DNA from: Verrucomicrobiales bacterium
GTDB lineage: Bacteria; Verrucomicrobiota; Verrucomicrobiia; Limisphaerales; J093
Reading direction: 5' to 3'
Assembly (NCBI GenBank): GCA_024233305.1
Contig: JACKPV010000034.1
Coordinates: 124,001-188,000 of the forward strand
Length of the DNA stretch: 64,000 nt
Shown: one piece after another, positions 8,918 through 16,684 of the stretch
Layout: each line of letters starts with the position of its first letter
How positions within the stretch are numbered: the stretch's first letter is position 1
Translations under genes and position numbers: made by a program
The notes under the pieces: model-generated
Told to the model about the DNA's origin: nothing
Seen by the model: only the letters and a program-made list of their open reading frames with translations
Database searches by the model: none

Positions 8918-11857
8918 CTATTGCCGCGCGCGGTAGAATGCCGCCGCGCTGCCCGGCGTCACCTGGATGGACGGCGGGTTCGCCCCCGCCACATCCGACC
9001 ACGGACCAGTCACCGCCGGCGCCGATTGCAGCGTTCCGGAATCCCAGCTCACCGTGACCTGCCCGCCGTCCAGCCCAATGCTCAGCGTGACTTCCTCGGG
9101 CGTCCCGGTGAAGCCCGGCGGCCGCGGCACAGTGCTGTTAAAGCCGCCCGCGCTCAGATAGAAGTCGTCGAACCAGCCGCTCTCGGTCGCGCTGTTGCTC
9201 GACACGAACAGCTTGTCGAGCTGGGCCGCCATGAGCGGCAGCACCGGATCGATGATGGTCTGGTCGCGGTCGCTGAGGTAGCCGCTGAACAGCAGCGTCC
9301 GGCCCGCGTCGCCGTCCTTCTGCAGGTAGACCGTGAAGGTGTCCTCGTAGAAGATTTCGTCCTTCGGCACGTTGGTGATATCGATCCAGACGGAATAGAG
9401 CGTGTCCGCCGCCAGCGCATTCGGGCTGTATTCGAGCGCTCCGCCGATGGCGGGCCGGGCGCCCATCACCCACTCGGTCGCGACGTTGGAAACACTTACC
9501 GATGGCCCAACATTGTCATCGCTGTCGCCAAACCCTCGCAACGGCACGTCGGTCAAACCGGCGATCTGCCGGATGTCCGCCGCCGGATTCCCCCGGGTGA
9601 CGAAGCGGAAGAAGAGCGTTGCCGTGTCGTTCTCCTCGAGCGTATGGGAGTAGAGGTTCATGAACGCGGCGCAATCGGCGCCCGACGGACGAAGCACGCG
9701 GTTGTCGTCCATGGTTTCCACCAGGATTTGCCGGCCACGGGTGTCGAGCAGCCAATCTCCCGCATCGGCCAGGAAGCCGGGGGCGTACGTGTCGAAATTG
9801 TCGAGCAGCACCCAGTTGGGCGCGACGCCGTCCACCACCGCCACCCGCGTGGTCTCCGCCAGCGTGTCCACGCCGCGTGAAACCGTGATGGTGTAGGTCG
9901 TCGATTGGTCCGGCGACACCGCCACACTGCCGGCGCCGGCCGTCGTAATGCCGGTGACATCGCCCACGTCGGGAGTGATCGTCACTTGCGAGGCGTCCTT
10001 GCTCACGTCCCATCGGAGGAGGATCTCCTGGCCCTGGACCACCGCCGGAAAATCCGCCCGGAAACTGTTGATCGCCAGCGGCTGCGTCCGGGGCGGCGGA
10101 TCGGTGATGGTCACGGTCTGGAGCTGCGTGATTTCCTCCGGTGACAACGCCCGATCCCAGATCGCCACCTCGTCGATCAAGCCCGTATAGTGGGCCGAGT
10201 AACCGCTGCGAAGAATTGCGCCGATGGAAGTGGTGTTCAGGGTCAGCGGGTAGACCGGCTGCGGGACGATGGTATCCTCGACGCCATCCACGTAGAACTT
10301 CGCGCTCACCACCCCGGCGACCGTTCGCTGCACGTAGATCAACTGGTGCCAGGCATCATCGAAGACGCTCGCCGTTCCGTGCTGATGGTTCGCCGTGCCG
10401 CCGGTGTCCGTGCGGATGTAGCTGTCCACCGTCGCGTCCGCGGCCGTATTGTGGGTGCCGATGTTGAACAGCGGGTTGTTGTTGCCCGTGCTCCCCTCCG
10501 AGAACACGCGCCGGTCGGTTTGGATCGGCCCTTTGACCCACATCGAGACGCTCCAGTCCGGCTGGTTGTAGATCGGCAGATCTTCGCCCGGGTTGTTGAC
10601 CCGCGAGAGCCCGGTGCTCTTGTCCGCACTGAACATGAAGGCCTTGCCGAACTTGCCCGGCTGCAGGTCAGCCGCGCTCAGATTGTAGAGCGACATGTCG
10701 TATCCGCTCACGAGATCCGGGGTCTTCGTCCCCACAACCTCGTCCAGCGGCCAAAAGGCGATGAGCGACCGCTCGATGTCCGCGGCCGGCCAGTCGCCAA
10801 CGCTGATCGCCACCGCGTCGCTGGTCACGCTGCCGCCCCCGTTGCTCACCGTGACCGAGTAGGTGCCGGAATCCGCCGCGGTCAGGCCGGTCAAAGTGAG
10901 CGTCGCGCCGGTGGCCCCCGGGACATTCGCACCGTTCTTCTTCCACTGGAAGTTGAGCGGACGACTGCCGGTGACCCCCACGGTCAGATTGAAGTCGTCG
11001 CCGGCGATGAGATCCGTGCCCCCGACCGGCTGGGCCGTGATTTCGGGAGCAAACGCAGGCACGGGCGTCTGGATGCCGTTGGTCACGACGTCCTGGATTT
11101 CGGCCTGGCTCAAGGCGCGCTCCCACATCGCGACGTCGTCGATCATCCCACGAAACAAGGCGGCGATGCTGGCGGCCACCGGAGGCGCCCCTTCGGTCAC
11201 TTGTCGAACCACCGCGCCAATGGACGTAATGGTCATGGGCGTCGGCCCGCGGGTGTAAGCGATGGTCGAATCCAGCTCGCCGTCGACATAGAGTCGCAAC
11301 TCCCCGCCCGCATCAACCAGGGCGACATGATGCCAGGTGCCGTCATAGGCGGTGAGGGTGCCGTGCGCGTGGTTGACCTGCGTCCCGCTGTTGCGGACGA
11401 ACAGGTCCACGTTGCTGTCGCCGCCGCCGTTGTGGGTCCCGATGTTCACCAGGGGATCATCCGTGCTGCCGGAACTGGTCGAAATCGCCCGGCGATCGTT
11501 TTCGCTGAGGCCGTTCGGATACGTGGCATTCACCCAGCACATCATGGTCCACGTCGGCGACATGGTCACCGGCAGACCGGTGTCCTCACCCGGCGGGGTG
11601 TAATGCCAGAGCCGGGTCGAGAAATCCGGATTGAACGCGAAGGCGTTGCCGCGATGGCCCGGAACCACGTCGGCAGGAATGAAGGTCGAGTCGGTCATCA
11701 AGTCGTTCCCGCCGGCCACGTCCGGGGTGGTGAACCAGTCCCCGCTCAGTTCATCGAGCGGCCAGTAGGAAACGAGACCTTGACGCACGTCCTGCGCCTG
11801 AAGCGTCAGAGCAGCGCCGAGAAGGGAATTTAGAATCAGCAGTTTCTTGGCTTTCAT
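8918..11857 (-). CDS. Large exported LamG/Ig-like multidomain protein
   Basis: The 979-residue product begins with a signal peptide (MKAKKLLILNSLLGAALTLQ). Domains in order: LamG/concanavalin-like domain 1 (about 25-265, with WTMMCWVNA, GTWHHVALVDAGG and GMIDDVAMWERALS), an Ig-like domain (about 275-350, GVTGSRPLNFQWKKNGANV and ADSGTYSVTVSN), LamG domain 2 (about 360-580, DDAWHQLIYVQ and GLIDEVAIWDRAL), a second beta-sandwich (about 590-670), a lectin-like region (VLLDNFDTYAPG onward) and a C-terminal module ending AAFYRARQ. It should be secreted or surface-attached and bind polysaccharide. It is a paralogue of the neighbouring gene at 12207-14939. No enzymatic motif is seen. Confidence 0.93.
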   Translation of the reverse strand: MKAKKLLILNSLLGAALTLQAQDVRQGLVSYWPLDELSGDWFTTPDVAGGNDLMTDSTFIPADVVPGHRGNAFAFNPDFSTRLWHYTPPGEDTGLPVTMSPTWTMMCWVNATYPNGLSENDRRAISTSSGSTDDPLVNIGTHNGGGDSNVDLFVRNSGTQVNHAHGTLTAYDGTWHHVALVDAGGELRLYVDGELDSTIAYTRGPTPMTITSIGAVVRQVTEGAPPVAASIAALFRGMIDDVAMWERALSQAEIQDVVTNGIQTPVPAFAPEITAQPVGGTDLIAGDDFNLTVGVTGSRPLNFQWKKNGANVPGATGATLTLTGLTAADSGTYSVTVSNGGGSVTSDAVAISVGDWPAADIERSLIAFWPLDEVVGTKTPDLVSGYDMSLYNLSAADLQPGKFGKAFMFSADKSTGLSRVNNPGEDLPIYNQPDWSVSMWVKGPIQTDRRVFSEGSTGNNNPLFNIGTHNTAADATVDSYIRTDTGGTANHQHGTASVFDDAWHQLIYVQRTVAGVVSAKFYVDGVEDTIVPQPVYPLTLNTTSIGAILRSGYSAHYTGLIDEVAIWDRALSPEEITQLQTVTITDPPPRTQPLAINSFRADFPAVVQGQEILLRWDVSKDASQVTITPDVGDVTGITTAGAGSVAVSPDQSTTYTITVSRGVDTLAETTRVAVVDGVAPNWVLLDNFDTYAPGFLADAGDWLLDTRGRQILVETMDDNRVLRPSGADCAAFMNLYSHTLEENDTATLFFRFVTRGNPAADIRQIAGLTDVPLRGFGDSDDNVGPSVSVSNVATEWVMGARPAIGGALEYSPNALAADTLYSVWIDITNVPKDEIFYEDTFTVYLQKDGDAGRTLLFSGYLSDRDQTIIDPVLPLMAAQLDKLFVSSNSATESGWFDDFYLSAGGFNSTVPRPPGFTGTPEEVTLSIGLDGGQVTVSWDSGTLQSAPAVTGPWSDVAGANPPSIQVTPGSAAAFYRARQ

Positions 11858-12206
11858 ATCAATCCGATGGTGTTGCTAATCGTGCTGATGCTGCCCCGAC
11901 GAACAAGCCGCTGTCCAGTTGTCTTTCCAGCGATGCAGCCAGCGGGCGCGTCCCACGTTTCCCCGCCTGCGAACGGGCTGAGGAACCGGCCGGTGGATTC
12001 CATTCCGCTGAATCCCCCCCCCGCACTCAGCCGCGCAGCGAAAGGGACTCCACGCTCCAAAGAGCGCCGTTCCCGCTCGCGCCACCCGAGCGGGGCACCC
12101 GAACCGGCTCCGGACAAGGAAAAGGACCGGACCGCCACCTGGCGATCCGGTCCCAATCGGAAAGGAATCCCCGGAGCCAAACACCCCGGGGACCGTGACC
12201 TGATCC
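11858..12206. other. Intergenic region between two LamG genes
   Basis: This contains the terminator of the upstream gene (listed separately) and must hold the promoter of the LamG gene starting at 11857. I see no clear -35/-10 pair and no further gene. Confidence 0.6.
12117..12153 (-). terminator. Intrinsic terminator downstream of the second LamG gene
   Basis: On the minus strand GGACCGGA (12153-12146) pairs with TCCGGTCC (12131-12124). The intervening bases form an inner hairpin (CGCCA with TGGCG). TTTTCCTT follows at 12123-12116. It is 53 nt after the stop at 12207. Confidence 0.85.
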
Positions 12207-14939
12207 TCAGTCGACGCCGCGGAAGAACATCCCGGCATCGGTCGGCTGCACCCGGTAGGGCGAAACGGCGCCGGCCACCGGACTGTAGGGACCGGTCACC
12301 GAGGCGCTCGACTCCAGCGAACCCGAAGTCCATTCAATCAGCAGATCGCCACCGTCGCGCGAGATGCTGAGCACCGGCGGATCATTCGGTTCCACAGGGA
12401 TGGTGTAACCATAAGGCCGGGGCACCGTGGCGTTGAATCCGTCCTGGCTCAGGTAGATGTCATCCACCCACCACGGAACCACATCGAGGGTCGGATCGGC
12501 GTGCCCGGGCAAGGATCCGACGATCAGACGCGTCAGGTCGGGTTGCGTGAAGCCCGTGTCCGCCGCCCCGACCGGGTCCCGCGTCGAGGTGAAGCCGTCG
12601 ATCACCAGGGTCCGTGTGGCGTCACCCTCCTTTTGCACGTAGATGGAGTAGGTGTCCCCGGTCGAGGTGGGCGCATCTTCCGGACCCTCGAAGGGCCCGT
12701 TGGTGATGTCGACCCAGACGTTGTAAACGGTCAGCTTGTCCAAGCCCGTCAACGGATAGGCATTGAAGTCGAAGTAGCGCGTGGATGAGTCGTCGTACGC
12801 CCCGACATACAGGTAAAAGGTCGAGGTGAACGTCCGCTCGACGAGGGCGCCGGGGCCGATGTTGGCGCCGACATCACTGCCGAAGCGCACCGGACGATCG
12901 GTGATCGCCACCTGGCCAATGACATCCTGAAACTCGTCCGCCCCGGTGTAGAACCGGAAGAACAGCGTCCGCTGAAGCCCTTCGTTCACGGCCAGGCGCC
13001 CGAGTTGGAGCACCGCAATCGCATCCCCCCCGACCGTGGGGCAGATCAACCGGTTCTCCGGCGAACCGGATACGACGTCGGTGACGATGCTGAGATCGGA
13101 GGCATCCAGGTCCGCCCAGATTCCCGAAGTGACATCCGAGACCAGCCCCGGCTCGTAGCGGTCGAAGTTGTCGAGCAGCGTCCAGCCCTCCGCAACCTGA
13201 TCGATGGCAGCCACCGTCGTCGTGGCCGTGGTGGTCTCCGCGCCCCGGGTCAGCGTCAGGGTGTAGGTGCGGGAGGCGGTGACAGGGATTTCAATCGCGC
13301 CCAACCCGGACACCGTCTGCGCCGTCACGTCGCCCACGCCCGGATCGATGCGGACCTGCACGTTCTTGGTAACGTCCCAAGTAAGGCGGACCGTGTCGCC
13401 CACGGCCACCGCGGGCAGGTCGGGTTTGAAGCTGCGAACGGCGAGCGGAAGGGTCTTGCTGTAGGGCGGGGTGGTGCCGTTGGTGTAAAGCTCCGTGATT
13501 TCGTCCGGTTCAAGCGCCCGATTGTAAAGGGCAACATCATCCACGTCGCCGGTCAGCCAGTGGGTCGGGTTGGCTCGCAGGATACCTCCGATGGTGGTGG
13601 TGGTGACCCGCCAATCGCCCGCCTCCTTGGCGGGAATTGCGACCGGGTCCGGCACGCCATCAATGTAGAAGGCACGGGAACCGTCCTCCTGCTGCACGAG
13701 CACGAGGTGATGCCAGGCGCCGTCGAGGGGTTCGCCCTCGGTCTTGAGGTGGTCTACCGTGGTCCAGTCGGTCTGCCGGAGGTAGAAGTCCACCTTGCCG
13801 GTTGCGCCGTCGCTGGCGGTGCCGATGTTGAACAGCGGGTTGTTGTCCGTGCGGCTCGATTCCGAGAAGATCCGCAGGTCGTTCAACCCGGTTCCGTTGA
13901 CCTTGGTCCAGAGGGAGATGCTCAACGCCGGGAACTGATTGATGGGCAGCTGCTCGCCCTCGGCGTTTTCCCGCTTGAGCATGGTCTGGTTGGCGTTCTC
14001 GAAGTGCATCCCGTTGCCCCAACGGCCCGGCACCAAATCGGCGTCCGTCAGGTTGACCAGCTCCATGTCGTAGCCGTTCGCGAGGTCGGGGGTCTTGACG
14101 CCTGTGACCTCGTCGAGCGGCCAGTAGGCGACCATGCCGCGGGTGATGGGCGGAATCACGCTGTCGAGCCCCTCGGCAACCACCTGTTGCACTTCCGCTT
14201 CGGTCAGGGCGCGGCTCCAGGCCATGACTTCGTCCAGTTCGCCGGTCACCCAGTGGGTGGGGTTGGCCCGGAGAATGCCGCCGATGGTGGTGGTGGTCAC
14301 CCGCCAGTCACCCGCCTCCTTCGCCGGTATTGCCAACGGATCCGGCACGCCGTCGATGTAGAACGTGCGGGTGCCGTCCTCCTGCTGCACGAAGGCGATG
14401 TGATGCCAGGTACCGTCCAGCGGCTCGCCCTCGGTCTTGAGGTGGTCGACCGTGGTCCAGTCGGTCTGCCGGAAGAAGAGATCCGCCTTGCCCGTGGCGC
14501 CGTCACTCGCCGTGCCGATGTTGAACAGCGGGTTGTTGTCCGTGCGGCTCGACTCCGAGAAGAGGCGCAGGTCGTTCAATCCCGTGCCGGCCACCTTCGC
14601 CCACATGGCGATGGTAACGGCCGCGTGCTGATTGACGGGGAGCAGCTCTCCCGGTGTGTTCTCCCGCTTGAGCATGGTCTGGTTGGCGTTCTCGAAATGG
14701 AACGCCCGACGCACCTTGCCCGGCACGAGGTCGGCGGCCGAGAGGTTCACGAGTTCCATGTCATAACCGCTGATCAGATCGGGGGTTTTCGTCCCGACCA
14801 CGTCGTCGAGCGGCCAGTAGGAAATGAGTCCGTCCTCGAGACCCTGGGCGATGGCGGATGCGCACCCCAGCGTCAACGCTGCCAGGCAGACCGCGCGGGC
14901 CGGCCCGGGCAACGGCTTCTTGATGGAATGAGGTTTCAT
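12207..14939 (-). CDS. Large exported protein with two near-identical LamG domains
   Basis: With the ATG at 14939 (MKPHSIKKPLPG) the product is 910 residues with a signal peptide ending near CASAIAQ. Two LamG domains follow at about 32-260 and 262-490. They are strikingly alike, sharing runs such as NPLFNIGTASDGATGK and DWTTVDHLKTEGEPLDG, with a 693-bp repeat period in the DNA. Then come an Ig-like beta-sandwich (about 495-590), a lectin-like region opening with WTLLDNFDRYEPG, and a C-terminal module ending in AGMFFRGVD. Architecture and C-terminal half match the LamG gene at 8918-11857. It is probably a surface carbohydrate-binding protein; no catalytic residues are recognised. An upstream extension to 15047 lacks a signal peptide and was rejected. 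Confidence 0.93.
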   Translation of the reverse strand: MKPHSIKKPLPGPARAVCLAALTLGCASAIAQGLEDGLISYWPLDDVVGTKTPDLISGYDMELVNLSAADLVPGKVRRAFHFENANQTMLKRENTPGELLPVNQHAAVTIAMWAKVAGTGLNDLRLFSESSRTDNNPLFNIGTASDGATGKADLFFRQTDWTTVDHLKTEGEPLDGTWHHIAFVQQEDGTRTFYIDGVPDPLAIPAKEAGDWRVTTTTIGGILRANPTHWVTGELDEVMAWSRALTEAEVQQVVAEGLDSVIPPITRGMVAYWPLDEVTGVKTPDLANGYDMELVNLTDADLVPGRWGNGMHFENANQTMLKRENAEGEQLPINQFPALSISLWTKVNGTGLNDLRIFSESSRTDNNPLFNIGTASDGATGKVDFYLRQTDWTTVDHLKTEGEPLDGAWHHLVLVQQEDGSRAFYIDGVPDPVAIPAKEAGDWRVTTTTIGGILRANPTHWLTGDVDDVALYNRALEPDEITELYTNGTTPPYSKTLPLAVRSFKPDLPAVAVGDTVRLTWDVTKNVQVRIDPGVGDVTAQTVSGLGAIEIPVTASRTYTLTLTRGAETTTATTTVAAIDQVAEGWTLLDNFDRYEPGLVSDVTSGIWADLDASDLSIVTDVVSGSPENRLICPTVGGDAIAVLQLGRLAVNEGLQRTLFFRFYTGADEFQDVIGQVAITDRPVRFGSDVGANIGPGALVERTFTSTFYLYVGAYDDSSTRYFDFNAYPLTGLDKLTVYNVWVDITNGPFEGPEDAPTSTGDTYSIYVQKEGDATRTLVIDGFTSTRDPVGAADTGFTQPDLTRLIVGSLPGHADPTLDVVPWWVDDIYLSQDGFNATVPRPYGYTIPVEPNDPPVLSISRDGGDLLIEWTSGSLESSASVTGPYSPVAGAVSPYRVQPTDAGMFFRGVD

Positions 14940-15305
14940 GGTCTTCGGTTTAGTCCGGTTGTCTTGTGGTTGTCGGTTCCAAACCGTCTCCCGAAGCCAT
15001 CCGCGGCAACCTGGCTGGCGAGCCTTATGCGAAACGGAGCACGCCACAACCCGTCACCACGGGTGATTTCAGAAAGCGGCTTGTGACGCGGAAGGCTAAG
15101 GCCCGATTCCGGCAAGGCAAGCAGAAACCGAACTGGCGCGAAGGAAGATGTGCAGTTCAGCCTGCTCGGACCGCGGAGTTCATGCCGCAGCAAGCCTGCC
15201 TTCCCGCGGAGCCGGCGGAACGAAGCCCCCCCACCCTAATTCACCCGCCGTCTCGAGTCCGGGAACCGTCGGAAAGCGCCCCGAATGAAGACCCGTTGGA
15301 TGGAA
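14940..15305. other. Intergenic region with a copy of a dispersed repeat
   Basis: No gene is seen. It separates the end of the respiratory operon (15306) from the start of the second LamG gene (14939). It contains one copy of a dispersed repeat (15163-15195), described separately. I do not see a clear terminator for the operon. Confidence 0.55.
15163..15195 (+). repeat. Copy 1 of a dispersed GC-rich intergenic repeat
   Basis: The 17 bases TGCTCGGACCGCGGAGT at 15163-15179 recur exactly at 38412-38428. The following 16 bases match at 12 positions, giving about 29 of 33 identical. Both copies are intergenic. Confidence 0.7.
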
Positions 15306-15995
15306 CTAGTCGCTGTCCGGGATCGCCAGAAGGTCCTCCGCATTCCAGTAGCCCGAGCGATCCGCCGTGGCATCGCGGATGGTCTTGACCTGGGCCGGCG
15401 TGACCGCCGACGCGCTGTGACCCCAGTCCTTGTTGGACCGGATGTAGGTGACGACCGCGGCAATGGACTCATCATCCAGCTGCTGCCGCCAAGGGAGCAT
15501 CACGTTGTTGTACTGCTGCCCCTTGACGGTGATCGGCCCCTGCAGGCCGTCCAGCACGATGCGGATGATCCGGTTCGGGCCGCCGCCAATGACCCAGTCC
15601 GAGTCGACCAGCGGAGGGAACTGCCCGACCAACCCCTGCCCGTTCGGCTGATGGCAGGCCGCGCAGAAGGTGGTGAAGACCTGACGGCCCTTGGCAATCA
15701 GCGCGTCCGCCTCGGACTTCGGCACCCGCGCTTCCACATCCGCCAGCATGTCACCGCGATTGAAGACCAGCGCGTTGAAATGGCCGCCGTAAGAATCGAC
15801 ATACATGCCGCCCCAATAGAGCAGCAGCGCGAACACGGTGACGAACCAGATCGGCGTCTGAAACTCCCGGGCCGCGTGCGGTTCCGGGTTCTCTGCCCGC
15901 GCCAGTGCATCGGGAGCGGTGCCTCGCCCGCCTCCCACCGAACGGGGTTTGCGCGCGGCCTTCTTGCCGGAACTGGATTTCCGCTTCTGTGTCAC
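15306..15995 (-). CDS. CcoP-like membrane-anchored monoheme cytochrome c
   Basis: The 229-residue product starts at a GTG (15995) that overlaps the CcoO-like stop as GTGA. A Lys/Arg-rich N-terminus is followed by one membrane helix (about 47-65, IWFVTVFALLLYWGGMYV). A single class-I cytochrome c domain follows: CAACH at about residues 110-114, and a likely axial Met in NNVMLPW near residue 165. True CcoP of cbb3 oxidases normally carries two CxxCH motifs; here there is only one. It is the last gene of the alternative complex III/CcoNO-like operon and probably passes electrons on the periplasmic side. It could equally be described as a generic membrane cytochrome c. Confidence 0.88.
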   Translation of the reverse strand: MTQKRKSSSGKKAARKPRSVGGGRGTAPDALARAENPEPHAAREFQTPIWFVTVFALLLYWGGMYVDSYGGHFNALVFNRGDMLADVEARVPKSEADALIAKGRQVFTTFCAACHQPNGQGLVGQFPPLVDSDWVIGGGPNRIIRIVLDGLQGPITVKGQQYNNVMLPWRQQLDDESIAAVVTYIRSNKDWGHSASAVTPAQVKTIRDATADRSGYWNAEDLLAIPDSD

Positions 15996-16684
15996 GGCGA
16001 CGGGGGAAGGTTCGTTGCGGTCAGCGTCGAAGGTTCGGCATTCGTTGCCGGCTTCGGCGCCGGCGGCGGAAACACCTCGAAGAACAGGGGATCCGCCCGC
16101 AAGCTGAGCAGGTAAGCCACCAGCGCCTCGGCGTCGGGCGTCGGAACAACCTCGAGTCCGGCCCCGGGCCCCTCGCCTTCCGGCAGCGGCAGGGCGTTCA
16201 GGGACGAGCCTCCGTCCGGTCCCACCCGACGCAGCTCGAACAGGTAAGGATATCGGGGCATCGGCGAACCGGGCATCACCCAGCGGGGATTGTAGAGCCG
16301 CTGCAACAACTTCACGCGGTCATGCTCGCGGATTCCGTGGTTGGTCAGGTCGGGACCGTAGCGGACGGTGCCGATCATTGCCGGCTGATCCCGGAGATAA
16401 TCCCGCACGACGGTGCGGCGGGCGCCCCACCCACGGGCGAGATCCTGCCCTTCACCCGCGTCGCGCACCTGCTGGGTGTGGCAATACTGACAGCCGTTGG
16501 CCCGGTAGACTTCCGCCCCCCGGCGCGCCAGTCCCGCGGGAGCCTGGGGATAGTCCTGGCCGGTTTCCTCGATGCGCACCATTCCCTGGTCCCCCACCTG
16601 GAATTGCGGCACCATTACGACGGCCGCCCAGGAACAGACCACCGAGACCAGCAAGCCCAAGAATACCAACGGCCCGTGATTCAT
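15992..16684 (-). CDS. CcoO-like membrane-anchored monoheme cytochrome c
   Basis: From the ATG at 16684 the product is 230 residues. An N-terminal membrane helix (about 4-24) precedes a FixO/CcoO-type domain. The heme motif is GCQYCHTQQVRD at about residues 59-70, and the axial-Met segment MPGSPMPRYPYLFE closely resembles the CcoO signature. A Pro/Thr-rich tail ends the protein. The start overlaps the CcoN-like stop as ATGA, and the stop overlaps the CcoP-like start as GTGA, so the three are translated as a unit. CcoO relays electrons to the CcoN active site in true cbb3 oxidases; here the partner CcoN-like subunit lacks metal ligands, so its acceptor is uncertain. The open frame continues upstream inside the CcoN-like gene but is not the start. 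Confidence 0.9.
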   Translation of the reverse strand: MNHGPLVFLGLLVSVVCSWAAVVMVPQFQVGDQGMVRIEETGQDYPQAPAGLARRGAEVYRANGCQYCHTQQVRDAGEGQDLARGWGARRTVVRDYLRDQPAMIGTVRYGPDLTNHGIREHDRVKLLQRLYNPRWVMPGSPMPRYPYLFELRRVGPDGGSSLNALPLPEGEGPGAGLEVVPTPDAEALVAYLLSLRADPLFFEVFPPPAPKPATNAEPSTLTATNLPPSP

